Shown here one piece after another: positions 6,920 to 14,821 of a stretch of DNA of 19,255 bases. Origin of the DNA: SAR202 cluster bacterium (GTDB taxonomy: Bacteria > Chloroflexota > Dehalococcoidia > Lucifugimonadales > UBA3495); assembly GCA_009392095.1 (NCBI GenBank), contig VFHF01000207.1, positions 1 through 19,255 on the forward strand, written 5' to 3'. The notes beneath the pieces are model-generated. The model searched no databases. It was not told the origin of the DNA and worked only from the letters and a program-made list of their open reading frames with translations. Position 1 is the first letter of the stretch. Each line of letters opens with the position of its first letter. The position numbers were made by a program, and so were the translations under genes.

Positions 6920-9148
6920 ATGCCAGAATCGTCCCAGATCATTTACACCAAGATTGACGAGGCTCCGGCCCTGGCCACGCACTCGTTGCTGCCTATCCTC
7001 CGGGCCTTTACCAAGGGGTCTGGAATTGAACTGGATTCCTGGGATATCTCGTTAACTGGCCGCATCATCGCCAATTTCCCAGAAAAGCTGACGGAAGAGC
7101 AAAAAATCCCCGATTATCTTGCTATGGCAGGAAAGCTGTGCCTGGAACCGTCAGCAAACATCATCAAGCTGCCCAATATCAGCGCCTCTATTCCCCAGTT
7201 AAAAGGTGCGATCGCAGAACTACAGGACAAAGGATACGATATCCCCGACTATCCGGATGATCCGGCAAACGACCAGCAACGTGAAATATTTACGCGGTTT
7301 TCCAAGGTGTTAGGCAGCGCGGTCAACCCGGTCCTGCGAGAGGGGAACTCTGATCGCCGGTCGGCGCTTGCGGTCAAAGAGCACGGCAAACGCAATCCTC
7401 ATCGAATGATGCAGGACTGGCCGGAAGTTTCCAAATCCCGGGTTGCCCACATGACTAGCGGGGATTTCTACAGCAGTGAGCAGGCCGTGACGATCGAATC
7501 GGCGGGATCAGCCAAGATCGAATATGTAGCCCGCGATGGGCGTTCGACCGTACTTAAAGCAGATATCCCTTTGGTGGTTGATGAAATCATCGATTGTGCA
7601 GTGATGAACGTGAGGGAGCTACGCACCTTTTACGCCGAAGAGATGGCAAAGGCTAAAGCCGATGGCGTGCTACTTTCACTGCATGTGAAGTCGACCATGA
7701 TGAAAGTGTCCGATCCGATAATCTTCGGCCATTGCGTGTCGGTCTACTACGAGGACGTGTTGGACAAACACTCGGCCGAACTGGGCGAGCTTGCGGTGAA
7801 CCCCGACAATGGAATCGCTGAGCTCTACACCAAGATACAAGCTCTGACTGATGAAAAACGGGCGGAGATCGAGGCAGATATCCAGGCCGTCTATAATGTC
7901 CGCCCAGAACTTTTCATGGTCAACTCCAACCGGGGTATCACCAACCTGCATGTCCCCAGTGATGTGATCATCGACGCCACCATGCCGGTGATGATCCGCG
8001 ATGGGGGCCGAACGTGGGGCCCCGATAACGAGTTGCACGATACCGTCGCAATGATTCCTGACCGCTCTTATGCGACTCTGTATCAGACGGTGATCGAGGA
8101 TTGCCAAGAGAATGGGGCCTTTGATCCAGCTACAATCGGCAGCGTAGCCAATGTTGGCCTGATGGCGCAACAAGCCGAGGAATACGGTTCTCACGACAAA
8201 ACTTTCAAAGCTCCCGGTAACGGGACAATTCGGGTCGTGAACTCGTCGGGCACGACTCTGATGGAACAGTTGGTGGAAGAAAACGATATCTTTCGGATGT
8301 GCCAGACCAAAGATGCAGCCATCGAAGACTGGGTCAAGCTTGGGGTAAATCGGGCTCGGATCACCGGCTCACCCGCCATCTTCTGGTTGGACCCGAACCG
8401 TGCACACGATGCAGAGTTGATTAAGAAGGTGGACAAATATCTACCCAACCACGACACGACGGGGTTGGACGTTCGCACTATGTCCACCGTTGACGCGGCG
8501 AAGTACTCGATGGACCGCAGCCGGGCTGGTGAGGACACAATTTCCGTCACCGGCAACGTACTGCGTGACTACCTGACTGACCTCTTCCCCATCCTGGAAC
8601 TGGGCACCAGCGCCAAGATGCTTTCTGTCGTCCCTCTGCTCCAAGGCGGTGGGATGTTTGAGACGGGCGCGGGTGGGTCGGCCCCCCGGCACGTACAGCA
8701 GTTCCTGGAGGAGGGCCATCTGCGGTGGGATTCTCTGGGTGAGTTCTGCGCGCTCGTAGCATCCTTCGAGCATCTCGGCGAAGCGTTCAAGAACGACAAA
8801 GCGGCGCTCTTAGCTGAGACCCTGGACAAAGCGGTCGGGCAGCATCTTGAACACGACCGTGGGCCGTCTCGCCGGGTGAACGAACTGGACACCCGGGGCA
8901 GCCATTTCTATCTAGCTCTGTACTGGGCGGATGCGCTGGCTAAACAGACTCAAGACCCAGAGCTGCAAGCCCGCTTCGCTACTGTATCCCAGGAGTTGGC
9001 CGGCAACGAAGAGAAGATCGTTCAGGAGTTAAACGACGCTCAGGGACAGCCGGTGGATATCGGCGGGTATTACCATCCCAATGATGAGATGGTTTCCAAA
9101 GCTATGCGCCCCAGCGCCACTCTGAACGCGATCCTGGACGCGATCTAG
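6920..9148 (+). CDS. icd: Monomeric NADP-dependent isocitrate dehydrogenase
   Basis: The 742-residue product has the length and sequence of the monomeric (IDH-II) isocitrate dehydrogenase family, as in Azotobacter vinelandii and Corynebacterium, and is unlike the dimeric Icd. It catalyses oxidative decarboxylation of isocitrate to 2-oxoglutarate with NADP in the TCA cycle. Diagnostic stretches include IIYTKIDEAPALATHSLLP, LPNISASIPQLKGAI, GSAVNPVLREGNSDRR (132-147, the substrate-binding Ser and Arg region), STMMKVSDPIIFGH, GITNLHVPSDVIIDATMP, NVGLMAQQAEEYGSHDKTF, TISVTGNVLRDYLTDLFPI and ETGAGGSAPRHVQQFLEE. The ATG at 6920 is preceded by AAGGA at 6908-6912 with 7-base spacing. A longer in-frame reading from 6833 (LIREAGPVTQQLL...) lacks family similarity and would include the leader. 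By eye its codon use is less GC-biased at third positions than the DUF and mdh genes nearby, so horizontal origin is possible. Confidence 0.96.
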   Translation: MPESSQIIYTKIDEAPALATHSLLPILRAFTKGSGIELDSWDISLTGRIIANFPEKLTEEQKIPDYLAMAGKLCLEPSANIIKLPNISASIPQLKGAIAELQDKGYDIPDYPDDPANDQQREIFTRFSKVLGSAVNPVLREGNSDRRSALAVKEHGKRNPHRMMQDWPEVSKSRVAHMTSGDFYSSEQAVTIESAGSAKIEYVARDGRSTVLKADIPLVVDEIIDCAVMNVRELRTFYAEEMAKAKADGVLLSLHVKSTMMKVSDPIIFGHCVSVYYEDVLDKHSAELGELAVNPDNGIAELYTKIQALTDEKRAEIEADIQAVYNVRPELFMVNSNRGITNLHVPSDVIIDATMPVMIRDGGRTWGPDNELHDTVAMIPDRSYATLYQTVIEDCQENGAFDPATIGSVANVGLMAQQAEEYGSHDKTFKAPGNGTIRVVNSSGTTLMEQLVEENDIFRMCQTKDAAIEDWVKLGVNRARITGSPAIFWLDPNRAHDAELIKKVDKYLPNHDTTGLDVRTMSTVDAAKYSMDRSRAGEDTISVTGNVLRDYLTDLFPILELGTSAKMLSVVPLLQGGGMFETGAGGSAPRHVQQFLEEGHLRWDSLGEFCALVASFEHLGEAFKNDKAALLAETLDKAVGQHLEHDRGPSRRVNELDTRGSHFYLALYWADALAKQTQDPELQARFATVSQELAGNEEKIVQELNDAQGQPVDIGGYYHPNDEMVSKAMRPSATLNAILDAI

Positions 9149-9225
9149 CTATACAGCGGCTGGCGCTGATGCGCGGTCTTCAGTCAGCCGGTTTAACGGA
9201 TTTCGACGTGCCTAAAAGGCTCACC

Positions 9226-10161
9226 TTACCTGAACCGAGAACTGAAATACTCGTCCACCCTCTCCGTGTACTCGTCAGGATGGGTTAAAAACGCGTCTAG
9301 GTGGTCAACTTCGGGCACAAGCCAGATTGAGCTGCCCTCTTTAGCAGCACCCGCGACCCGCTGGCCTTGCTCCAATGGGATGCGTTTGTCCTCGGTCCCG
9401 TGTATCACCAGCACCGGATATCCAAGATCGGCCACCGACTCTTCGGGGACTAACGAACCGATGTCGATCCCGTAGATGCCGTTGGCAATCAGCTTAGATG
9501 CAGGCATGAAGACAGGCGTCAGCCAACCGGGAATCAGCGTCTTACGGGCCGCCTCGCGTGCGATTAATTCAGAGGCGTTGGCGTATGTACTGTCCGCCGC
9601 CAAGGCGGTGATTCGCGGCTCCTGGGCTGCCGCCATGATTGATGTCGCGGCCCCCATGGAAAATCCCATCAGCCCGACGCGGCCGATATCAACGCCTCGC
9701 CTCAATAGATAGTCGAACGCGCCTAGGACATCCGACCGTTCGTAAAAACCGCCAGATACCTTGTCGCCCTCGGACGAACCGTGGCCTCGCAGATCGAACA
9801 TCAGAACGTTGTAGCCCAGACCCACGATCCGGGCCGCCAACCCTACTGCTTTGTCCCCGGAGCGAACACTTCCGATCCCGTGGACAAAAATCAGGTGCGG
9901 ACCGGAATCATCTCCCGGCAGGTACCAGCCGCTGAGTTTCACGTCGCCGCGCCGGGAAAAGAACTCCACATCTTCGGAAACCAAGTTGAAGTCGGATGGT
10001 ATTTGTTCCTGTGGTTTTCGGCTGGCGTTGGTGACTCCCTGGGCAATCAGGAAAGACACCGAGCCATAGAGGACCACGACAACCGTTACCACTAGAATGG
10101 CAATCCGGTATCTTCGCCGAGCTAAAACATTCGGAATCGGTTCCTCCCCGAAATGAACCAT
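9226..10161 (-). CDS. Membrane-anchored alpha/beta hydrolase
   Basis: This 311-residue protein starts with a basic cytoplasmic tail and one membrane segment (about 19-41, rich in Val, Ile and Leu), so the catalytic domain is probably outside the membrane. The domain has the alpha/beta hydrolase layout: oxyanion-hole FVHGIG (92-97), MFDLRGHGSSEG (121-132), nucleophile elbow GFSMG with Ser168, acid Asp258 in HGTEDKRIP, and His287 in VDHLDAF. It resembles the BAAT/dienelactone-hydrolase/S33-like group (YqkD-type), which holds esterases and peptidases; substrate cannot be assigned. The ATG at 10161 has only a weak GGAA upstream. The gene converges on icd with a 77-bp gap and diverges from mdh, so it is probably monocistronic. 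Confidence 0.88.
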   Translation of the reverse strand: MVHFGEEPIPNVLARRRYRIAILVVTVVVVLYGSVSFLIAQGVTNASRKPQEQIPSDFNLVSEDVEFFSRRGDVKLSGWYLPGDDSGPHLIFVHGIGSVRSGDKAVGLAARIVGLGYNVLMFDLRGHGSSEGDKVSGGFYERSDVLGAFDYLLRRGVDIGRVGLMGFSMGAATSIMAAAQEPRITALAADSTYANASELIAREAARKTLIPGWLTPVFMPASKLIANGIYGIDIGSLVPEESVADLGYPVLVIHGTEDKRIPLEQGQRVAGAAKEGSSIWLVPEVDHLDAFLTHPDEYTERVDEYFSSRFR

Positions 10162-10253
10162 CTATTCCGCAATATGATACTCCGACAGACGAAACTGAAA
10201 CTGCCCTGCCCAACCGCCGTTCTGACCGACTTCCGCCATGCCCGGTTCTCGTA

Positions 10254-10259
10254 TATAAT
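10254..10259 (+). promoter_or_regulatory. Possible -10 element upstream of mdh
   Basis: A perfect TATAAT lies in the 264-bp divergent gap between the hydrolase and mdh, but no convincing -35 box is found 16-18 bases upstream (TTCCGC at 10231). If used, the mdh transcript would carry a leader of about 160 bases that includes the palindrome at 10326-10370. The surrounding AT-rich TATATAATA could equally serve the minus-strand hydrolase gene. Confidence 0.35.
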
Positions 10260-10325
10260 ACGCTCGGCTAGGCGTCCGCCAGGCTCGTAATACTCTCCTG
10301 TACGCCTGACTATTGCGAAGCGCAA

Positions 10326-10370
10326 AAATCCCCCAGTAGCCCGCCTTGAAAAAGGAGAGTTGGGGGATTT
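10326..10370. repeat. REP-like palindromic element before mdh
   Basis: Two perfect 10-base arms, AAATCCCCCA (10326-10335) and TGGGGGATTT (10361-10370), flank 25 bases that contain a nested CCTT-GAAA-AAGG hairpin. The overall form, AATCCCCC...CCTTGAAAAAGG...GGGGGATTT, resembles the short palindromic repeats scattered in many bacterial genomes. It lies 55 bases before the mdh start and could fold in the mdh leader. A second copy is not present in this window, so its repetitive nature is an inference from its form. Confidence 0.6.
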
Positions 10371-10425
10371 ATCCCGCCAGATTAAATCGATATTCCGCAC
10401 CTCAAAAACTAGGAGAAATCACATA

Positions 10426-11367
10426 ATGCGAAGCAAGGTAACAGTCGTCGGCGCAGGCAACGTGGGCGCCACGACAGCCCAGAGGATTCACGCCCTCGGC
10501 TACACCGACGTTGTGTTGGTGGACGTGGTCGAAGACCTGCCCCAAGGAAAGTCCCTAGACATGCTCGAATCGGCTCCGGTGATGGGCACCGACGCCAAGA
10601 TAATTGGCAGCAACGGCTATGAGGAGACCGCCGGTTCCGAAGTGGTGGTTATCACCGCCGGCATCGCCCGTCGTCCCGGCATGAGCCGCGACGACCTGCT
10701 GTTGACCAACATGCGGATCACCTCTTCCGTTACAGAGCAGGTGGTCAAGTACTCCCCCAACTGCATCATCATGCCGGTGACCAACCCATTAGACGCCATG
10801 GTCCAGAACGTTTACGAGGTTAGCGGGTTTCCCCGGAGCCGGGTATTTGGCATGGCCGGCGTGCTGGACACCGCTCGTTTCCGAACCTTCATCGCAGAGG
10901 AGCTTAACGTCTCAGTTGAAGACGTCCAGGCGTTCGTGCTAGGCGGTCACGGCGACGACATGGTGCCCCTCGTCCGGTTCACCAACGTGGGCGGCATCCC
11001 CATCAGCGAACTGATGGCCGAGGAGAAGATTGACCAACTCGTGCGGCGCACCCGAGGCGGCGGCGGAGAGATCGTCGAGTTGCTGAAAGAAGGCAGCGCC
11101 TACTACGCCCCATCGGCCGCCATCACCCAGATGGTCGAAGCTGTCCTCTTGGACAAGAAACGCGTGCTCCCCGCCTGCGCCTACCTGGAAGGCGAGTTCG
11201 GCATCAACGGCCTCTGCGTCGGCGTCCCCGTGAAGCTCGGCGCCGGTGGAATGGAACAGGTCATGGAGATCAAGCTAACCCCTGAGGAGCAGACGGCGCT
11301 CCAGGCCTCAGCCGCAAGCGTTCAAGAACTGTGCGATGTAATGAATAAAGCCAGAACTGAAAGTTAA
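10426..11367 (+). CDS. mdh: Malate dehydrogenase, LDH-like type
   Basis: The 313-residue product interconverts malate and oxaloacetate with NAD in the TCA cycle. It has the Rossmann motif VVGAGNVGATTA (7-18), the NAD-ribose acidic residue Asp33 in LVDVVED, and ITAGIARRPGMSRDDLL (76-92). In that segment arginine rather than glutamine at the substrate-specificity position (Arg82/Arg83) and Arg88 point to malate, not lactate. Further marks are MPVTNPLDAM (116-125), catalytic GVLDTARFR (145-153, Asp148 and Arg151) and GGHGDDMVP with proton-acceptor His175. This is the LDH-like tetrameric group also found in Chloroflexus. The ATG at 10426 follows AGGAG at 10411-10415; the longer reading from 10360 adds 22 non-homologous residues. 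A GSA-like aminotransferase follows 50 bases after its stop. Confidence 0.96.
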   Translation: MRSKVTVVGAGNVGATTAQRIHALGYTDVVLVDVVEDLPQGKSLDMLESAPVMGTDAKIIGSNGYEETAGSEVVVITAGIARRPGMSRDDLLLTNMRITSSVTEQVVKYSPNCIIMPVTNPLDAMVQNVYEVSGFPRSRVFGMAGVLDTARFRTFIAEELNVSVEDVQAFVLGGHGDDMVPLVRFTNVGGIPISELMAEEKIDQLVRRTRGGGGEIVELLKEGSAYYAPSAAITQMVEAVLLDKKRVLPACAYLEGEFGINGLCVGVPVKLGAGGMEQVMEIKLTPEEQTALQASAASVQELCDVMNKARTES

Positions 11368-11385
11368 CCGGTCCAGGTATACAAT
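11357..11385 (+). promoter_or_regulatory. Weak promoter candidate before the aminotransferase
   Basis: CTGAAA at 11357-11362 and TACAAT at 11380-11385 are separated by 17 bases, each with imperfect matches to consensus. The -35 overlaps the last codons of mdh. It could give the aminotransferase independent expression, but read-through from mdh is equally possible. Confidence 0.28.
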
Positions 11386-11417
11386 AGACACCAAATATTA
11401 TAGGGAAGAGGGTGGTC

Positions 11418-12710
11418 ATGGCCCGTCGCAGCGACGCTGAGCAACGCTTATTGGATAAAGCACGGCGTTACTTGCCGGGCGGCAGCGGCGGCAACCTCGT
11501 TCTTCCCGAAGACCTGGATTTCCTTGTCTCCAGCGGTAAAGGCTCCCATGTCTTCGATGTCAGCGGTAACGAGTACGTTGACTGGCTGATGGGGTCCGGC
11601 CCTATGGTCTTGGGCCACGCTCACCCCGCTGTTACCGAGGCCGTCATCAAGGCGGTTGAAGGCGGCAGCACCTTCTTCACCACCAACGAAAGAGCGATAG
11701 AACTGGCCGAGGTGTTGGTCAACGCCGTCCCCTGCGCCGAACAGGTACGTTTCACCACCAGCGGCACCGACGCCTGCTTCAACGCCATGCGCGCCGCTCG
11801 CGCCTTCACCGGCAAAGAAAAGATCCTCAAATTTGAAGGCGCTTTTCACGGCACCAGCGACTACGCCATGATGAGTCTCACCCCGCCGGCTTCGGTCGAG
11901 TACCCCCAGGCCATGCCCAGCAGCGGAGGAATTCCCAAGGCCATCCAAGAGCTGATGCTCATCGCCCCGTACAACGACCTGACCACTACCGAGACGATCA
12001 TAAACGCCCACCTCGACGACATCGCCGCGGTGATAGTAGAACCGGTCCAGCGGGTTATCTCCCCCAAGCCAGGGTTCCTTCAGGGGCTGCGAGACCTGAC
12101 CAAGCGCCACAACATCCCGCTCATATTCGACGAGGTGGTAACCAGCTTCCGGTTGGCCTACGGCGGCGCCCAAGAGTTCTACGGCGTCACGCCCGACATG
12201 TGCACCGTGGGCAAGATCATGGGCGGCGGTTACCCATTGGCGGCGGTGCTGGGGCGAGCGGACATCCTATCGGTTTACGACCGGAGAGCGTCCGACGACG
12301 ATACCTTTGTCAACCAGATCGGCACTCTGAACGGCAACCCCATCGCCTGCGCCGCCGGACTCGCCACCCTGGCCGTGATGCGGGAAGAGGGCACCTACGA
12401 GAAGATTCACGGCGCCGGCGCGGCCATCCGGCAAGCGCTGGTGGAAATCTGCAACCAGAATGGCGTGCCGGTCCAGAGTTGCGGCGAAGACGCCATCTTC
12501 GATGTCTACTTCTCCGAGCAGCCGGTTTCCAACTACCGTGACACCCTGGCCGCCGACACCGCCATGATGACCCGTTTCAACACCGGGCTGCTGGAGCGGG
12601 GCATCCTCAAAGGAGCCCAGAAGTACTACCCCTCAGCCGTCCACACCGATGAAGACATCGAAAAGACCATCCAGGCTGTGCGCGAAGTCGTGCCGCTGAT
12701 CCAGGGATAA
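11418..12710 (+). CDS. Class III PLP aminotransferase, GSA-aminomutase-like
   Basis: This 430-residue fold-type I enzyme resembles glutamate-1-semialdehyde 2,1-aminomutase (HemL) and related class III transaminases. Numbering from the ATG at 11418, it shows YLPGGSGG near 18-25, FTTSGTDACFNAMRAAR (112-128) for the cofactor phosphate, KFEGAFHGTSDYAM (138-151), IFDEVVTSF (236-244, Asp238 to pyridine nitrogen) and VGKIMGGGYPLAAVLG (264-279) with the Schiff-base Lys266, then GTLNGNP (302-308). The ATG at 11418 was preferred to GTG at 11412 because AGAGG at 11407-11411 is correctly spaced from it. True HemL makes 5-aminolevulinate for tetrapyrroles, but no other heme gene is nearby and many SAR202-like and actinobacterial genomes have several HemL-like paralogues of other specificity. 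I therefore leave the substrate open. It lies downstream of mdh, possibly co-transcribed. Confidence 0.88.
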   Translation: MARRSDAEQRLLDKARRYLPGGSGGNLVLPEDLDFLVSSGKGSHVFDVSGNEYVDWLMGSGPMVLGHAHPAVTEAVIKAVEGGSTFFTTNERAIELAEVLVNAVPCAEQVRFTTSGTDACFNAMRAARAFTGKEKILKFEGAFHGTSDYAMMSLTPPASVEYPQAMPSSGGIPKAIQELMLIAPYNDLTTTETIINAHLDDIAAVIVEPVQRVISPKPGFLQGLRDLTKRHNIPLIFDEVVTSFRLAYGGAQEFYGVTPDMCTVGKIMGGGYPLAAVLGRADILSVYDRRASDDDTFVNQIGTLNGNPIACAAGLATLAVMREEGTYEKIHGAGAAIRQALVEICNQNGVPVQSCGEDAIFDVYFSEQPVSNYRDTLAADTAMMTRFNTGLLERGILKGAQKYYPSAVHTDEDIEKTIQAVREVVPLIQG

Positions 12711-12798
12711 CCGAAACCGATACCCAGCCGGTGGACGTGTGCTTCGGAAGTAAATCTGGGAGGTTAACGCTTCGCCAAAGCCCTGAAGCCTACCTCGC

Positions 12799-12914
12799 AT
12801 GTCACCCTGAGCCAACCGCACCGGCGAAGGGTCTTCCGTGCCACACGGAGCCAGGTCGCACTTCGAGAACGCGGTAGATTCTTCCGCTACCAAACGGCAG
12901 ACTCAGAATGACGT
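12799..12914. repeat. MITE-like imperfect inverted repeat
   Basis: The left arm (about 12799-12837) begins ATGTCACCCTGAGCC and ends GGCGAAGGGTCTTCC. The right arm (about 12873-12914), read on the other strand, begins ACGTCATTCTGAGTC and ends GCGGAAGAATCTACC. The arms are related but diverged, enclosing about 35 bases. The TCAYYCTGAG...CGAAGRRTCT pattern is that of the common dispersed palindromes recalled as TCATTCTGAGCGAAGCGAAGAATCT in many bacterial genomes, so this is probably a decayed non-autonomous element. It occupies the 224-bp gap between the convergent aminotransferase and MBL genes and could act as a bidirectional terminator. No clear target-site duplication is seen. Confidence 0.6.
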
Positions 12915-12934
12915 TTATGACCGGGGTGCCCCGA

Positions 12935-13813
12935 TTACAACGCCTGCCAGTACTTCTTGCCAGCGTCTCTGATCACCCGTCCGAAGCCACTGTGGTGGCA
13001 GATGGCGATGGCGGCGTTATCTTCTTCAGCCCTTTTCAGCATGTCGCGCCGAGTCTCGCCGGCCTTGACCGGGTCCATGTCGTAGTGGAACACCCAGTCA
13101 GTCTCGGTTACCTGGGCCGGACCGTGGAACACGTCTCCCATGATGAACGCCCGCTCGCCAACGGAATTGACAATCATGCTCATGGAACCTGGAGTGTGAC
13201 CCGGAGTGGGGGTCAACGTAAGCTCGCCCGTAAGCTCCGTCTCCTCATCTATCAGGTCTAGGATGCCCATCCGGCGCAGCGGGGCCACCGTCTCGGCCCA
13301 CCAGTCATAGCCGAAGATCTGAGAGTCCAGAGGCGTGTCGAACGCCGCCCAGTCGGCCTCGTGAGCCACGTAGCGGGCGTTGGGAAAGGTTGCCGACTCT
13401 TCGCCCCCGTTCCGAGTTACGTTCCAGCCCACGTGGTCTGGGTGCAGATGAGTCAAGAACACCGTATCGATATCAGTGGCTTGGAAGCCGGCTGCCTCTA
13501 ACTCGGTCAGCAACACGCCGTCGATGCCGCCTCCGATATTGGCTACCACAGCCGGGTTCGAAGTGCCGTTCCCCAGTCCGGTGTCCACCAGCAACGTCCG
13601 GCCTTGCGAGCGGACCAGATAACACTCGAAGTGGACCCGCAAGCTGTCGGTCCCATCAGCGGTTTTCGTATAGGCGTCAGGGTACCGTTCTTGAAAGGGC
13701 GCCCAGGATTCCAATGGAACATCAGGAAAGGTCCGGATGAACGGCAGAGCGACCTCAGAATCGTGAAGGACCGTGATCTCAACATCGCCTACGGTTAGAG
13801 TGCTGTGTGGCAT
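12935..13813 (-). CDS. MBL-fold metallo-hydrolase, downstream paralogue
   Basis: This 292-residue protein is a metallo-beta-lactamase-fold hydrolase (PF00753). It has the dinuclear zinc motif LTHLHPDHVGWN (HxHxDH), the third-site His in PTPGHTPGSMS, the bridging Asp in MGDVFHGPAQVTETDWVF, and a C-terminal AICHHSGFGRV with a further His. The layout is that of the lactonase-like (AiiA-type) branch, but a substrate cannot be named. It is the downstream member of a tandem pair, 30 bases after its paralogue. The ATG at 13813 was chosen because GGGAG precedes it by 6 bases and MPHSTLTVG matches the paralogue's start exactly. An upstream in-frame TTG at 13831 would add six residues coding through the ribosome binding site. 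No signal peptide is visible. Confidence 0.9.
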   Translation of the reverse strand: MPHSTLTVGDVEITVLHDSEVALPFIRTFPDVPLESWAPFQERYPDAYTKTADGTDSLRVHFECYLVRSQGRTLLVDTGLGNGTSNPAVVANIGGGIDGVLLTELEAAGFQATDIDTVFLTHLHPDHVGWNVTRNGGEESATFPNARYVAHEADWAAFDTPLDSQIFGYDWWAETVAPLRRMGILDLIDEETELTGELTLTPTPGHTPGSMSMIVNSVGERAFIMGDVFHGPAQVTETDWVFHYDMDPVKAGETRRDMLKRAEEDNAAIAICHHSGFGRVIRDAGKKYWQAL

Positions 13814-13843
13814 CTTTCTCTCCCTCGTCAAATTTCTCGACCA

Positions 13844-14710
13844 CTAAAGCGCTTGCCAGTACCGCTTCCCACTTTCCTGTACCACCCGCCCGAAACCGCT
13901 GTGGTGGCAGATGGCGATGGCGGCGTTCTCCCGCTCCGCCCGGTCTAAAATTTCACGGCGGGTACGGCCGGCTTGCTCTGAGTCCATGTCGAAGCGGAAC
14001 ACCCAGTCGGTCTCGGTCACCTGGGCCGGGCCGTGGAACACGTCTCCCAAGAGAAATGCCGTTTCGCCGCCTGAGTTAATCACCAGGCTCATGGAACCGG
14101 GGGTGTGTCCTGGGGTTGGCGTGATGGTCAATTCGCTGTCGAGTTTGGTCTCTTCCGTGACCAAGTCCAAGACGCCGGCCTTTTTCAGTGGAGCGACGGT
14201 GTCCTCCCACCAAGGGAACCCGAATATCTCTTTGTCTTTGGGCGTGTTGAAGGCAGCCCAGTCGGCCTCGTTGCCGATGTAACGGGCGTTCGGGAATGTC
14301 GGCGTTCCTAGTCCTCCACTCTGAGTCATGTTCCAGCCCACGTGGTCCAGATGCAAGTGTGTCAAAAACACGGTATCGATGTCGCTGGGCTGATACCCCG
14401 CACTTTCCAACTCGCCCAGTAAGTTGCCTTGGGTGCCGCCGAACATCTGGTCTACGGTGCCAGGGTTGGTGGCGCTGGTCCCCAACCCGGTGTCGACCAG
14501 CACAATGCGCCCTTGGGAACGGACCAAGTAACATTCAAAGTGAGTCCGTCTGCTGTTCCCGCCGATAAACGCCTCGGGATATCTTTTGAGATACGGCTCC
14601 CAGGCCTCCGCCGGAACTTCGGGGAAAGACTGTGCGAAGGGCGAAGCGACTTCAGCATCATGGAGCACCGTGAGCTCGACGCTGCCAACGGTCAAGGTAC
14701 TGTGCGGCAT
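13844..14710 (-). CDS. MBL-fold metallo-hydrolase, upstream paralogue
   Basis: This 288-residue MBL-fold hydrolase has zinc ligands in FLTHLHLDHVGWN (His118, His120, Asp122, His123), His202 in PTPGHTPGSMS, Asp223 in LGDVFHGPAQ and His269/His270 in ICHHSGFG. It is clearly homologous to the gene just downstream over its whole length, sharing the 17-residue block GDVFHGPAQVTETDWVF and the ending YWQAL. The main length difference is a short insert near residue 50 that is present only in the downstream copy. The ATG at 14710 follows GGGAGG with a short spacer. The pair forms its own small operon downstream of the sdh genes, separated from them by a hairpin at 14749-14777. Substrate unknown; lactonase or other ester hydrolase is possible. 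Confidence 0.9.
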   Translation of the reverse strand: MPHSTLTVGSVELTVLHDAEVASPFAQSFPEVPAEAWEPYLKRYPEAFIGGNSRRTHFECYLVRSQGRIVLVDTGLGTSATNPGTVDQMFGGTQGNLLGELESAGYQPSDIDTVFLTHLHLDHVGWNMTQSGGLGTPTFPNARYIGNEADWAAFNTPKDKEIFGFPWWEDTVAPLKKAGVLDLVTEETKLDSELTITPTPGHTPGSMSLVINSGGETAFLLGDVFHGPAQVTETDWVFRFDMDSEQAGRTRREILDRAERENAAIAICHHSGFGRVVQESGKRYWQAL

Positions 14711-14748
14711 GTCAACCTCCCAACAGGCTCATCGGCCAAGAAACCAAC

Positions 14749-14777
14749 AGGGGGCCACTGTGCAAAAGCGGCCCCCT
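14749..14777 (-). terminator. Hairpin between sdhE and the MBL pair
   Basis: AGGGGGCC (14749-14756) and GGCCCCCT (14770-14777) form a perfect 8-bp GC-rich stem with a 13-base loop. On the minus strand it falls 44 bases after the sdhE stop and is followed by the moderately T-rich GTTGGTTTCTTGG, not a clean T run. It could be a weak terminator or an mRNA-stabilising 3' structure at the end of the sdh transcript. Confidence 0.45.
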
Positions 14778-14821
14778 AAATATCTGTCCTAAACGCGGCT
14801 TTGCCGCCAGCCCGTCCCCTT

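Noticed and set aside
9210..9220. GCCT-AAA-AGGC palindrome between icd and the hydrolase
   Set aside because: Four-base stem without a T run; too small to call a terminator in the 77-bp convergent gap.
11448..12173. 241-codon minus-strand open frame opposite the aminotransferase
   Set aside because: Antisense to conserved PLP motifs, Gly/Val-rich composition without a recognisable fold.
12633..12893. Small minus-strand frame across the intergenic repeat
   Set aside because: It runs through the inverted repeat and the 3' end of the aminotransferase and has no protein similarity.
12922..12933. CGGG-GTGC-CCCG hairpin just past the MBL stop
   Set aside because: Only a 4-bp stem and no T tract on the minus strand, so a terminator call is not supported.
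14795..14807. GCGGC-TTT-GCCGC hairpin after sdhE
   Set aside because: Short stem; the stronger hairpin at 14749-14777 is the better candidate for the transcript end.
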